A DNA stretch of 20,580 nt from HGM04593 sp045657945 (GCA_045657945.1 JAZOUB010000043.1:1-20580); one strand, 5' to 3'. Counted from the first letter of the stretch, positions 6,664 through 14,386 are shown. The notes: generated by a model from the sequence alone, not told the origin. Numbers and translations: made by a program.

Positions 6664-6741
6664 GTTCATTTTCGGCAAATGAACAAATAAGGAGCTGTTA
6701 AATTGATTTAAGACAACCCTACATGGTGTTCATTTGTTCAT
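6664..6741. promoter_or_regulatory. Repeated GTTCATTT boxes in a divergent intergenic region
   Basis: GTTCATTT (6664-6671) and its reverse complement AAATGAAC (6677-6684) form a 5-bp-spaced inverted repeat. A third copy, within GTTCATTTGTTCAT (6728-6741), pairs with ATGAACAAAT (6679-6688). The array lies between the divergent lipoprotein (start 6631) and co-chaperone (start 6755) genes. It is a candidate operator; no full TTTG/TAnnTTTG promoter was found on either strand here. Confidence 0.45.
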
Positions 6742-6754
6742 AAACTAAAAAACC

Positions 6755-7669
6755 ATGGCATTCATCGATTATTACAAAGTGCTGGGCGTGGCAAACGACG
6801 CGTCGCAGGAGGAGATTAAGAGAGCATACCGCAAGTTAGCTAAGCGGTACCACCCGGATCTGAACAAAGATAATCCCGAAGCAAAGGCCAAGTTCCAGGA
6901 GATAAACGAAGCGAATGAGGTGGTTGGAGACCCTGAAAAAAGACGCCGTTACGACGAGTATGGCGAGCACTGGAAACACAGCGAGGAGTTCGAGGCACAG
7001 CAACGCAACGCTGCCGGAAGCGATAGGCGCACACGGGGATACGGCTTTGACGGGTTCGGGGATTTCGCACGCAGCGATGGTAACCACAGCGGCTTCAGCG
7101 ATTTCTTTGAGGAGTTATTTGGAAGCCGTTTCCGCAGCACGGTGCAGCAACGGGGCGGCGACCTGCAAGCAGTCTTGCAGCTATCACTGCGCGAGGCCGC
7201 CACAACGCACAGGCAGAGTTTTGAAATTAACGGCGAAAAGATTGCCATAACGGTTCCTGCCGGCATTGCCGAGGGACAGAAAATACGAATAAGGAACCGT
7301 GGCAAAAAAAACCCCAACAGTGGGGAGCGCGGCGACCTGTACATAACATTCCACATAGAGCCCGACAGTCGCTTCAAACGTGAGGGCGACAACCTGTGTA
7401 CAACTGTCGTGTGCGACATATACACGCTGTTGCTTGGCGGCGAGATGGTTGTCCCCACTCTTGATGGCAGCGTCAGAGTCAACATAAAACCTGGGACAGA
7501 GCCCGACAGCAAGCTGTGCTTGCGTGGCAAGGGGTTTCCACGTTACAAGAGCGTAGGAGCCGGCGACATGATTGTGGAGATAAAGGCTGTGCTACCACAG
7601 TTGAATGCCGAACAGGAAGAACTACTGAGAAAGATGAAAGCAGTGGGAGAAGGTAATAGACAAAGGTAA
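6755..7669 (+). CDS. cbpA: DnaJ-class co-chaperone, CbpA type (no zinc fingers)
   Basis: Cytoplasmic J-domain protein that stimulates the ATPase of DnaK and hands over unfolded clients. 304 aa, near CbpA length. Seen: J domain at residues 1-70 with the HPD motif at 33-35 and the closing ...EKRRRYDEYGEHW; a Gly/Phe-rich linker at about 85-125; then the two C-terminal substrate-binding barrels (RGGDLQAVLQLSLREAA..., then DNLCTTVVCDIYTLLLGGEMVVPTLDG) and a final dimerisation tail. The four CxxCxGxG zinc motifs of true DnaJ are absent, which points to CbpA. The usual small partner CbpM (MerR-like) is not next to it. It is transcribed alone, divergent from the lipoprotein gene, with GTTCATTT boxes in the shared upstream region. 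Confidence 0.9.
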   Translation: MAFIDYYKVLGVANDASQEEIKRAYRKLAKRYHPDLNKDNPEAKAKFQEINEANEVVGDPEKRRRYDEYGEHWKHSEEFEAQQRNAAGSDRRTRGYGFDGFGDFARSDGNHSGFSDFFEELFGSRFRSTVQQRGGDLQAVLQLSLREAATTHRQSFEINGEKIAITVPAGIAEGQKIRIRNRGKKNPNSGERGDLYITFHIEPDSRFKREGDNLCTTVVCDIYTLLLGGEMVVPTLDGSVRVNIKPGTEPDSKLCLRGKGFPRYKSVGAGDMIVEIKAVLPQLNAEQEELLRKMKAVGEGNRQR

Positions 7670-7713
7670 AAAATGAAATTAGCGCTCTACTCTCGTTTCC
7701 ACCTTTTACCTTT
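7662..7713. terminator. Inverted repeat across the stop codon of the co-chaperone gene
   Basis: AAAGGTAAAA (7662-7671), which contains the stop codon, is perfectly complementary to TTTTACCTTT (7704-7713), with a 32-base loop. It could act as a weak terminator between the convergent cbpA-like and tspO genes. The long loop and low GC make this uncertain. Confidence 0.3.
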
Positions 7714-7716
7714 CCG

Positions 7717-7758
7717 TTTTCATCTTCTCCTTTTCATCTTCTCCTTTTCACCTTCTCC
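7717..7758. repeat. Three tandem copies of a 14-bp pyrimidine-rich unit
   Basis: TTTTCATCTTCTCC occurs twice in a row and then once more with a single change (CACC for CATC), ending just before the tspO stop codon. The complementary strand is a pure purine-type run apart from the T of ATG-like GATG. It lies between two convergent genes. The preceding TTTCCACCTTTTACC looks like decayed copies of a similar unit. Confidence 0.85.
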
Positions 7759-7762
7759 TATG

Positions 7763-8227
7763 TCAGTTGCTTATCATTACATAGGCATTGAGATAGGCTG
7801 CGAACAACAGCCACAGAAGATATGGGAAGTTAAGGTAGGCTGCCAGACGATGTTCCTTGTAACAACCGGCGGCATAGGCCGCCACAACAAGGAACAATGC
7901 TACAAGAACAAGAAATGCCAGCAATGGCATGCGCATGAAAAAAAAGCAGAATGTCCACAGCAGGTTTAAGAAAAGCTGGAGCGAATAGAGTATCTTCAAC
8001 ACCAACGAAGTTGATGTAGGTCTGTGCCATACGATGAATGCCGACAGACCCATAAGTACATAAAGGAGCGTCCACACCACGGAAAAGACAATTCCTGGCG
8101 GTGTCAGCGACGATTTTGCAAGTGTTGGATACCAGTTCTCCATTGAGTCACGCTGCAGGAGCATGGACACGTATCCCACTATTAGCGGAACAGCAACAAA
8201 CTTCAATACCGAGAAAACTTTTTTCAT
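7763..8227 (-). CDS. tspO: TspO/MBR family tryptophan-rich sensory membrane protein
   Basis: Inner-membrane protein of the TspO (peripheral benzodiazepine receptor) family, which binds porphyrins and related compounds; in bacteria it is linked to light, oxygen or stress signalling. 154 aa from the chosen ATG at 8227, the normal family length, with five hydrophobic helices. Seen: WYPTLAKSSLTPPGIVFSVVWTLLYVLMGLSAFIVW, the family signature with the Pro-Pro and Trp residues, and later LYSLQLFLNLLWTFCFFFMRMP with the conserved Asn-Trp pair. An upstream ATG at 8248 would add seven residues (MFLNPCR) but lies inside the arm of a 16-bp hairpin (8247-8284), so 8227 is preferred. It stands alone, convergent with the co-chaperone gene. 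Confidence 0.9.
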   Translation of the reverse strand: MKKVFSVLKFVAVPLIVGYVSMLLQRDSMENWYPTLAKSSLTPPGIVFSVVWTLLYVLMGLSAFIVWHRPTSTSLVLKILYSLQLFLNLLWTFCFFFMRMPLLAFLVLVALFLVVAAYAAGCYKEHRLAAYLNFPYLLWLLFAAYLNAYVMISN

Positions 8228-8246
8228 TCTACAAGGATTTAGAAAC

Positions 8247-8284
8247 ATATTTGGTGACTATCTGGCAGGATAGTCACCAAATAT
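8247..8284 (-). terminator. Perfect 16-bp stem hairpin upstream of tspO
   Basis: ATATTTGGTGACTATC (8247-8262) and its exact reverse complement (8269-8284) enclose a 6-base loop (TGGCAG). It lies 29 bases after the 5'-nucleotidase stop and 19 before the tspO start, both on the minus strand. It may terminate the nucleotidase transcript or serve as an operator or leader structure for tspO; the T-run after it is poor (GTTTCT), so a simple intrinsic terminator is not certain. Confidence 0.55.
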
Positions 8285-8313
8285 AACATATTGTTCCTTG
8301 TATTGTTTACGCC

Positions 8314-9270
8314 TTATTCCGCGGCTTGCTCCTTAGCCTTTTTCTTGGCAAGCAGCACGTCGTTTATCTGCGAATCGGAATGATATGGAACCTTGCCGGC
8401 AGGTACATACTTGCTCGATGAAGAGAGGTGGGTATCCTGGTCATCGAAGAAGATGTGCGCTCCAAAGGCCTTGAGCAATTCATCCTTGCGCAGGCCGCCA
8501 AGAAAATATGCTTCATCGACATACACGCCCCATTTGCGCAGTGTCTTTATGACACGGAAATGCGACGGCATGCTGCGCGATGTGACAATTGCAAGACGCA
8601 ATGGAGACAATTCGATTGACGTAGGCAGACACTCCTGTATCTGTGAGAGTTTCTTCAACAGATTGGCAAAAGGTCCCTCCTTCAAAGGAACATCGGCATT
8701 CTCTTTCTCGTACTTGTAGAAGGCGTCGATACCCTCGGCCTTGAAACGACACTCCGACTCATCGGAGAAAATCACGGCATCGGCATCAAAAGCAATCTTC
8801 ACACGGCTCTCCTCGGGGTTGAAATCTGTTGGAGGGGCATAAATGAGCGCCGAGGCACAGATGCCGGAATCTATCACGCGCTGCACGTCGCCCTCGTCCT
8901 TGGAGAGGAACAGGTCGATCGAAAACGCCTTCAGGTATTTGGACAACGCCTCACCGCCAGAGAGTGCAACACGGGTAATGTCGAGACCATACATATCGAG
9001 CGACTTGAGCATGCGCATGCCCGTCTCGGGGCTGTTACGCGACATCACCACCACCTCTACAATGGGGCGGTTGGCTTGTTTGTTGAGCTCCAGAAGACTC
9101 TTTACAAGATAGAATGCAGTACCACGCTCCAATGGTTCATCCTCATGTTCCTCCTGATACTCGCGATATTTTGCAACACCATACTTCTCAAATATCTCAT
9201 TCTCGGCTTCAAGGTCAAAAAGTGCTCTTGAAGAGACACCAATCACCAGCCTGCCATCCAAACTTTCCAT
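8314..9270 (-). CDS. Cytosolic 5'-nucleotidase (NT5C1-like family)
   Basis: Predicted to dephosphorylate nucleoside 5'-monophosphates in the cytoplasm. 318 aa. Seen: SSRALFDLEAENEIFEKYGV near the N-terminus (the family's DLxxE...F loop); VVVMSRNSPETGMRMLKSLDMYGLDITRVALSGGE; KIAFDADAVIFSDESE, the HAD-like aspartate block; and RLAIVTSRSMPSHFRVIKTLRKWGVYVDEAYFLGGLRKDELLKAFGAHIFFDDQDTHL. The order and spacing match the 5'-nucleotidase family that includes animal cN-I and many bacterial members. A lysine-rich tail ends the protein. It has its own promoter (9292-9323) and is divergent from the HAD phosphatase gene. The preferred nucleotide cannot be read from the sequence. Confidence 0.87.
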   Translation of the reverse strand: MESLDGRLVIGVSSRALFDLEAENEIFEKYGVAKYREYQEEHEDEPLERGTAFYLVKSLLELNKQANRPIVEVVVMSRNSPETGMRMLKSLDMYGLDITRVALSGGEALSKYLKAFSIDLFLSKDEGDVQRVIDSGICASALIYAPPTDFNPEESRVKIAFDADAVIFSDESECRFKAEGIDAFYKYEKENADVPLKEGPFANLLKKLSQIQECLPTSIELSPLRLAIVTSRSMPSHFRVIKTLRKWGVYVDEAYFLGGLRKDELLKAFGAHIFFDDQDTHLSSSSKYVPAGKVPYHSDSQINDVLLAKKKAKEQAAE

Positions 9271-9291
9271 AATGTTTCCGATTTTGTGACG

Positions 9292-9323
9292 CGAAGATAA
9301 TATTTAAAATCAAGAAGAGCAAA
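9292..9323 (-). promoter_or_regulatory. Promoter of the 5'-nucleotidase gene
   Basis: On the minus strand TTTG (9320-9323) is followed after 20 bases by TATCTTCG (9292-9299), one base from the TAnnTTTG consensus. It lies about 20 bases upstream of the ATG at 9270. Confidence 0.55.
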
Positions 9324-9364
9324 ATATTACCATGCTCACTGTAAGAAATATTCAAGTAACTTGG

Positions 9365-9372
9365 TATCTTTG
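9365..9372 (+). promoter_or_regulatory. -7 element for the HAD phosphatase gene
   Basis: TATCTTTG followed by C matches the Bacteroidetes -7 box TAnnTTTG and lies 23 bases before the ATG at 9396. The expected TTTG box 19-21 bases upstream is not clear, so the promoter is only half supported. Confidence 0.5.
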
Positions 9373-9395
9373 CAGGCAAACCGAAAATTGGACAT

Positions 9396-10019
9396 ATGAT
9401 AAAGGATATAGTTTTTGACTTTGGAGGGGTATTGACAACCATTGATCCCAATGTTGCCTTGCAACGCTTCGCCGCATTGGGTGTGAAGAATCCTGGGGAG
9501 ATGATAAACTCATATTGCCAGAAGGGAGCATTCTTTGCCTTGGAGAACGGCGACATCACTGCCGTGGAGTTCTGCCGCGAGCTTAGTGCGATGTGTGGCA
9601 GGGAGATAGACCTTGACGAGGCAAAACACGCATGGATGGGATTCATTGTCGATGTACACACCACCCTGCTCGAATACCTACAGCCTCTAAGAGGAAAATA
9701 CCGTCTGTCAGTACTGAGCAACACCAATCCCTTTATCCAAAGCTGGGCATGCTCAAAGGAGTTCACCACAGAGGGCAAGTCACTCGAGGACTATTTTGAC
9801 ATGCTCTTCTTCAGTTTCAAGCTCAACAGTTCAAAACCCAGCCACGAAATATACAAGAAGATGCTTGAGCAGGGCAATATGGTTGCCGGGGAGACGCTTT
9901 TCCTCGATGACGGAGAGAAGAACATAAGCGCTGCCGCAGAATTGGGCATCAGAACCCTAAAAGTAGAAAACGGAAGCGACTGGCGTGCCGCGCTTGAAGA
10001 GGCATTGAAAATGTATTAG
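9396..10019 (+). CDS. HAD-superfamily phosphatase, YihX-like subfamily
   Basis: Small soluble phosphohydrolase of the HAD class IA group, probably acting on a sugar phosphate. 207 aa. Seen: motif I VFDFGGVLT with nucleophile Asp8; the helical cap at about residues 18-85; motif II LSNTN; motif III lysine in SKPSHEIYKKML; and motif IV FLDDGEKNISAAAELGIRT. The residue two after the nucleophile is Gly rather than the usual acid/base Asp, as also seen in YihX (DLGNV), so this is a subfamily trait rather than decay. It is divergent from the 5'-nucleotidase gene and convergent with the EamA gene, whose stop overlaps its own by two bases. A function in glucose-1-phosphate metabolism is possible by analogy with YihX but not proven. 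Confidence 0.87.
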   Translation: MIKDIVFDFGGVLTTIDPNVALQRFAALGVKNPGEMINSYCQKGAFFALENGDITAVEFCRELSAMCGREIDLDEAKHAWMGFIVDVHTTLLEYLQPLRGKYRLSVLSNTNPFIQSWACSKEFTTEGKSLEDYFDMLFFSFKLNSSKPSHEIYKKMLEQGNMVAGETLFLDDGEKNISAAAELGIRTLKVENGSDWRAALEEALKMY

Positions 10020-10918
10020 ACCGCCCTGTGCTTGTCAATATATATCAGACCAAGCAGAATGAGGACTGCACCCGATATTGCTATCCAGGTAACACGCTCA
10101 TCAAGTACAATTGCCGACGAGACTATCGCGATTATTGGATTAAGATAGATGAAGTTCGTAGCACGCACCGTGCCGATGCGGGCAAGACACCAGTTCCATC
10201 CAAGGAAGCAGAGCATGGAAGCGACGCATCCCAGGAACAGGATATTACCCCACACCTGCACGCCGCCATCAACAACGGCGTCATAGTTCATGCCACGCGC
10301 CAGCATCAGAGGCAGCATAGTCAATAGCCCGTAGCCAAAGACCTTGCGCGTGATGAGCATGTTGCTGTATTTCGCGCTCAAGCGTTTTATAAGCAATGAA
10401 TAGAGTGCCCAGCATAGACATGCAGCAAAGGCAAGCACATCGCCAAGCGGAGAGAGCTTCAGCACAAAGTTACCGTTGAAGATAACCAGCGCCATGCCCA
10501 CCAAAGCAACAAGCGAGCCCACGACACCGGCCTTACCAAGACGCTCGGCCGGATAGAACCACCCAACAACAACCGCCGTCACCAAAGGCGTGAGACAAAC
10601 AATCAGCGACACATTCGAGCAGTACCCGTAGGCAAGAGCATAGTTCTCGGTCAAGAAATAGAGAGAGCCACCCGTCAACCCAAGCGAGATGGCGAGCAGT
10701 TCATCCTTGAAGCCATCAAGGAACAGCCTGCGCCACGAAAAAGGCAATATCAGAAGATAGGCAATCACAAAGCGCAGGACAAATATCTCATCGGGACGCA
10801 GCCCCGAATTTATCAGCACTTTGGTCTGCACAAATGTACAGCCCCATATAACCACAATTACAAATGCGGTTATATATACCCAGGTTGTGGGTTTGGAGCG
10901 TACAATGTTATTCATCAA
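10016..10918 (-). CDS. EamA/DMT superfamily transporter (RhaT/YdcZ-like drug-metabolite exporter)
   Basis: Inner-membrane permease of the drug/metabolite transporter superfamily. 300 aa with about ten hydrophobic helices in two homologous EamA halves: first half WVYITAFVIVVIWGCTFVQTKVLI...ALAYGYCSNVSLIVCLTPLVTAVV; second half GDVLAFAACLCWALYSLLIKRLS...RATNFIYLNPIIAIVSSAIVLDERVTWIAISGAVLILLGLI. The WG(C/A)TF and P-to-E (LDE) positions are family hallmarks. It starts 12 bases after the SulP stop on the same strand, so the two are probably co-transcribed. Its own stop TAA (10016-10018) overlaps the HAD stop TAG (10017-10019) tail to tail, leaving no room for a terminator between them. The substrate is unknown; amino acids or metabolites are usual. 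Confidence 0.9.
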   Translation of the reverse strand: MMNNIVRSKPTTWVYITAFVIVVIWGCTFVQTKVLINSGLRPDEIFVLRFVIAYLLILPFSWRRLFLDGFKDELLAISLGLTGGSLYFLTENYALAYGYCSNVSLIVCLTPLVTAVVVGWFYPAERLGKAGVVGSLVALVGMALVIFNGNFVLKLSPLGDVLAFAACLCWALYSLLIKRLSAKYSNMLITRKVFGYGLLTMLPLMLARGMNYDAVVDGGVQVWGNILFLGCVASMLCFLGWNWCLARIGTVRATNFIYLNPIIAIVSSAIVLDERVTWIAISGAVLILLGLIYIDKHRAV

Positions 10919-10930
10919 GCAAATGTCGCC

Positions 10931-12664
10931 TTATTTCTTGGCTGCAAGTGCATCAGAGACCTCCTGAGCACGTTGCAGGGCAAGGTGAATGTTTCCGCAG
11001 ACATTCTCGTCACCGACGAGTTTCACTATACCACCCTTGCGCAATGCCTTCTCCACATTATCGTGGACACCCGAAAGGATGATTGTTCTACCCTCCTTGT
11101 GTGATGCCTGGATAAAGATCTCGAGGTTGTGCAATCCTGTTGCATCAATAAAAGTCACCTTACGCATACGGATGATGCGGATTGGCATGGCATCGGTATT
11201 GCGTGTCAACTCGTCGAACTTATTTGCAATGCCAAAGAAGAAGGGACCCTCAATCTCAAACACCTCGGCACCCTCGGGAATAGTGAGTACCTCGTCGTTC
11301 TCGCCGTCGTTGTGCACACCCATCTCGTTTCGTATAACCGAAATATGTGCACTGCCCATCGCTCTCTTCATGAAGAGCACAATAGCCATTACAAGACCAA
11401 CCTCAATGGCAATTGTAAGGTCAAAGAACACTGTGAGAAGCAATGTAACGAAGAGCACGCTGGTTCCCGACATAGAACTCTTGCACATTGACTTGATGGT
11501 TCTCCAGCCACTCATGTTGTATGCAACCATTACAAGCACACCGGCAAGGCAAGGCATAGGAATAAGTTCCACAATACTACCAAGGAATAGCAGAACCAAC
11601 AACAGCACAAGCGTGTGTACAATACCTGCAACCGGAGTGCGGCCACCATTGTTTATATTTGCCATTGTACGCGCAATTGCACCCGTAGCAGGAATACCAC
11701 CAAAGAATGGAGTTGCAATATTGGCAATACCCTGACCAATGAGCTCTGTATTTGAGTTATGACGGTCACCTATCACACCATCGGCAACCATTGCCGAGAG
11801 AAGTGACTCGATAGCACCAAGCATTGCAATTGTAAACGCGACAGGAGCCAATTCCTGAATGGTACCAAAGAAAGTCTGACCTTCAGGCAATGCCGGCATA
11901 CTGGGGGATGGCAACTCTGATGGTAATTTATAGAGTTTACCTATAGTATCGATTGAAGTCACACCGGCATATTCACTCAGCACAAAACCAATGAGTGTCA
12001 TTACAACAATTGCCAATAAAGAACCGGGGATTTTCTTAGAGAACTTTGGAGTAAGAGCAATGAGCACAACGCTCAATATACCCATACCCGCGCTCCAGTA
12101 GTCGATGCTGCCCATGTTCTCGAAATAACATGCCCACTTATCTACAAAGTTGGCTGGCACTTCACCTTCTACACCAGGCACTTCACTGGCTATTGTAAGA
12201 CCCAACAAGTCCTTGATTTGTGTAGAGAATATAGTTATGGCAATACCACCTGTGAAACCAATAATAATTGGATAGGGCATAAACTTAATTATTGTGCCCA
12301 GACGGCAAAGACCCATTATTACAAGCATTATACCAGCCATAATTGTTGCAATGATAAGACCTTCCATGCCTAATTTCTCATTAGCTATTACAGCTGCAAT
12401 AATTGGAATAAATGCACCTGTCGGACCACCAATCTGCACCTTTGAACCGCCAAAGATAGAGATGAGCAAGCCTGCAATAATTGCAGTTGTCAAGCCCTCT
12501 GCAGGTCCTGCACCACTAGCAATACCAAATGCAATTGCGAGAGGAATTGCCACGACACCTACAATGATTCCGGCCATTACATCGGCCACGAATTTCTCAC
12601 GGGAATAGTTTTTCATTGTATCGAAAAACTTTGGGCGAAAATCAATTAAATTCTTAGCTTTCAT
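10931..12664 (-). CDS. SulP/SLC26 family anion transporter with STAS domain
   Basis: Inner-membrane permease for sulfate, bicarbonate or another anion. 577 aa from the ATG at 12664. Seen: an N-terminal membrane core beginning FVADVMAGIIVGVVAIPLAIAFGIASGAGPAEGLTTAIIAGL, the SulP signature; GGSKVQIGGPTGAFIPI; then IGGIPATGAIARTMANINNGGRTPVAGIVH; and a C-terminal STAS domain of about 125 residues (VFEIEGPFFFGIANKFDEL...KVTFIDATGLHNLEIF) that faces the cytoplasm. An upstream in-frame ATG at 12724 would add 20 residues (MFYGWRARVLL...) outside the family pattern; a -7 promoter box at 12753-12760 leaves an untranslated leader of about 80 nt before 12664. The EamA transporter follows 12 bases downstream. 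The substrate cannot be told; no sulfate-assimilation genes are nearby. Confidence 0.93.
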   Translation of the reverse strand: MKAKNLIDFRPKFFDTMKNYSREKFVADVMAGIIVGVVAIPLAIAFGIASGAGPAEGLTTAIIAGLLISIFGGSKVQIGGPTGAFIPIIAAVIANEKLGMEGLIIATIMAGIMLVIMGLCRLGTIIKFMPYPIIIGFTGGIAITIFSTQIKDLLGLTIASEVPGVEGEVPANFVDKWACYFENMGSIDYWSAGMGILSVVLIALTPKFSKKIPGSLLAIVVMTLIGFVLSEYAGVTSIDTIGKLYKLPSELPSPSMPALPEGQTFFGTIQELAPVAFTIAMLGAIESLLSAMVADGVIGDRHNSNTELIGQGIANIATPFFGGIPATGAIARTMANINNGGRTPVAGIVHTLVLLLVLLFLGSIVELIPMPCLAGVLVMVAYNMSGWRTIKSMCKSSMSGTSVLFVTLLLTVFFDLTIAIEVGLVMAIVLFMKRAMGSAHISVIRNEMGVHNDGENDEVLTIPEGAEVFEIEGPFFFGIANKFDELTRNTDAMPIRIIRMRKVTFIDATGLHNLEIFIQASHKEGRTIILSGVHDNVEKALRKGGIVKLVGDENVCGNIHLALQRAQEVSDALAAKK

Positions 12665-12752
12665 TATATTGTGTTTATTGTGTTTACACAGTAACAGCAC
12701 CCTCGCCCGCCACCCATAAAACAACGGGCAAGCGTTCCGGCAAAAAGGCGTG

Positions 12753-12760
12753 CAAAATTA
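12753..12760 (-). promoter_or_regulatory. -7 promoter element upstream of the SulP gene
   Basis: TAATTTTG (minus strand) followed by C fits the TAnnTTTG box exactly. The bases 19-21 upstream are A/T runs without a clean TTTG, so only the -7 half is clear. It is preceded by long A and T runs (12761-12777). Confidence 0.5.
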
Positions 12761-12835
12761 CAAAAAAAAAATTTTTTAACTTATTTTATGGATTAACAAA
12801 TTTTATCCAAGAGCCAAGATTTAACATTTACAAAT

Positions 12836-12868
12836 AGTGGGTTACCCATTTCATTTGGGCAACCCACT
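12836..12868 (-). terminator. Hairpin terminator after the mscS-type gene
   Basis: On the minus strand a 13-bp stem, AGTGGGTTGCCCA against TGGGTAACCCACT (one G-T wobble), encloses a 7-base loop, 68 bases after the channel gene stop. The T-run that follows is short (ATTTGT). Only the minus-strand RNA gets the wobble pair; the plus strand would have an A-C mismatch, which supports function on the minus strand. Confidence 0.65.
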
Positions 12869-12936
12869 GCTCTATGAGATTGAATAATAAGAGTTATTTT
12901 TAGGTGTGCAAAGCACGACACGTTTTTTAGTCATTA

Positions 12937-13902
12937 TCATTCTTTTGTTACATTTACTGTAAGCGTCTGATATGGGAAATTCAATCCATACTTGGGAAAA
13001 GTCTCATAAACCTTTCTGTTAAGGTCGAACTTAATGCCCCAATAATCCTCCTGATGACACCACAGACGCACAGTCAGGTCTATTGAACTTGCAGCAAGCG
13101 CACCCAATTCCACGAAAGGTGCTGCAGGTTTGTCAAGCACACGCTTATCCTCGGCAACAAGTGCAAGAAGCACCTCCTTTGCCTTATAGAAGTCATCGCC
13201 GTAACTGATTGAGAATGTAAAATCTACACGGCGCAGCGGCTCACGAGAATAGTTATTTATGATACCGGTAGATACAGGACCGTTTGGCAAGAGAATAACC
13301 TTGTTGTCGCCGGTATGTACAATAGTATTGAATATCTGTATCTCCTTTACAGTTCCTGCAATACCTTGAGCCTCTATAAAATCACCGACTTTAAAGGGAC
13401 GGAACAGCAGAATCATGACACCGCCGGCAAAGTTCTGCAATGTGCCACTCAATGCCATACCGATAGCGACACCGGCAGATGCAAAGATTGCAATGAATGA
13501 CGAGGTATCGATTCCAAGAACGCCGATAATCATCAATATCAGTATTATCATCACAACAACATCTATGACGCTGATAATGAAACTGCGGACTGACACATTA
13601 TCGACATGTTTCTCCATTATGAGTTTCAACAATTTCACAACTCGTTTGAGTACCCAACGGCCAACGAACCAGATGAGCAACACTTTGATGAGTTTGACCA
13701 GGAAAGACATGGCAAATGCAACAACGGCCTGTTTTATGCCATCGGGTGTCATACCGGTAGCCTCAGAAACAGACTGCACAAAACCCGAAGCCTCGGAACT
13801 GACGGGCGCATTAGTAATTGTTGCTGATACTGCATAAACAGTATCCTTGATAGCCGACATACTGTCAGCAACAATCGTTGATAAAAAAGTAAGATTCAAC
13901 AT
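12937..13902 (-). CDS. Small-conductance mechanosensitive channel, MscS family
   Basis: Inner-membrane channel that opens under membrane tension and releases solutes on osmotic down-shock. 321 aa. Seen: an N-terminal extension to about residue 58; three membrane helices (about 60-85, 105-130, 135-165), the last being the Gly/Ala-rich pore helix FIAIFASAGVAIGMALSGTLQNFAGGVMILLFRPFKVGDFIE; then the beta domain IAGTVKEIQIFNTIVHTGDNKVILLPNGPVSTGIINNYSREPLRRVDFTFSISYGDD; and the alpha/beta C-terminal part. This is the standard MscS architecture, slightly longer at the N-terminus than E. coli MscS. It is the last gene of the cyclophilin-peroxiredoxin-channel operon, 24 bases after the peroxiredoxin stop, and is followed by a hairpin terminator. 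Confidence 0.93.
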   Translation of the reverse strand: MLNLTFLSTIVADSMSAIKDTVYAVSATITNAPVSSEASGFVQSVSEATGMTPDGIKQAVVAFAMSFLVKLIKVLLIWFVGRWVLKRVVKLLKLIMEKHVDNVSVRSFIISVIDVVVMIILILMIIGVLGIDTSSFIAIFASAGVAIGMALSGTLQNFAGGVMILLFRPFKVGDFIEAQGIAGTVKEIQIFNTIVHTGDNKVILLPNGPVSTGIINNYSREPLRRVDFTFSISYGDDFYKAKEVLLALVAEDKRVLDKPAAPFVELGALAASSIDLTVRLWCHQEDYWGIKFDLNRKVYETFPKYGLNFPYQTLTVNVTKE

Positions 13903-13926
13903 AGTAGTTATTTTTTGTTTATTGTA

Positions 13927-14379
13927 TTATTTTGCTTGTAGTATCTGCTTGGCAGCATTCTTGGTATCGACCTTTGTTATCACACGCTCCACAACACCGT
14001 TCTCATCAATGAGAAATGTAGTGCGTACTATGCCCATATACATCCTGCCAGCCATTTTCCTCTCACCATAAACACCAAATGCCTTTATGGTCTCCTTGTC
14101 AACATCTGCAACAAGAGGAAAATTAAGTTGTAGCTTCTCCTTAAAGCGTTGGTGCGATGCCACGCTGTCGGCACTGATACCAACAACGGCATAGCCGGCA
14201 GAAACCAGGTCATCCATACCGTCGCGTAAAGAGCATGCCTCGGCAGTACATCCCGGTGTACTGTCCTTAGGATAGAAATATACAACCAATTTGCGCCCAT
14301 TATAACGGCTCACTCTCTGTTCGTTGCCCAATTCATCAATTCCAAGAAAATCGGGAACTTTATCACCAATATTCAACAT
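13927..14379 (-). CDS. bcp: Thioredoxin-dependent peroxiredoxin, Bcp/PrxQ type
   Basis: Reduces hydrogen peroxide and organic hydroperoxides at thioredoxin's expense in the cytoplasm. 150 aa, exactly the family size. Seen: GDKVPDFLGIDELGNEQRVSRY, then VVYFYPKDSTPGCTAEACSLRD, with the peroxidatic Cys44 and the resolving Cys49 five residues later, the arrangement that defines PrxQ/Bcp; VVGISADSVASHQRFKEKLQLNFPLVADVD; and GRMYMGIVRTTFLIDENGVVERV with the conserved Arg. It begins 7 bases after the cyclophilin stop and is followed by the channel gene after 24, so it is the middle gene of a three-gene operon. No OxyR-like box was sought beyond the promoter. Confidence 0.95.
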   Translation of the reverse strand: MLNIGDKVPDFLGIDELGNEQRVSRYNGRKLVVYFYPKDSTPGCTAEACSLRDGMDDLVSAGYAVVGISADSVASHQRFKEKLQLNFPLVADVDKETIKAFGVYGERKMAGRMYMGIVRTTFLIDENGVVERVITKVDTKNAAKQILQAK

Positions 14380-14386
14380 AGCATCA

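Noticed and set aside
7717..7758. Possible CRISPR-like repeat
   Set aside because: The 14-bp units are directly tandem with no spacers; it is a simple repeat.
12665..12724. 20-codon upstream extension of the SulP gene
   Set aside because: The added residues do not fit the family; the ATG at 12664 does.
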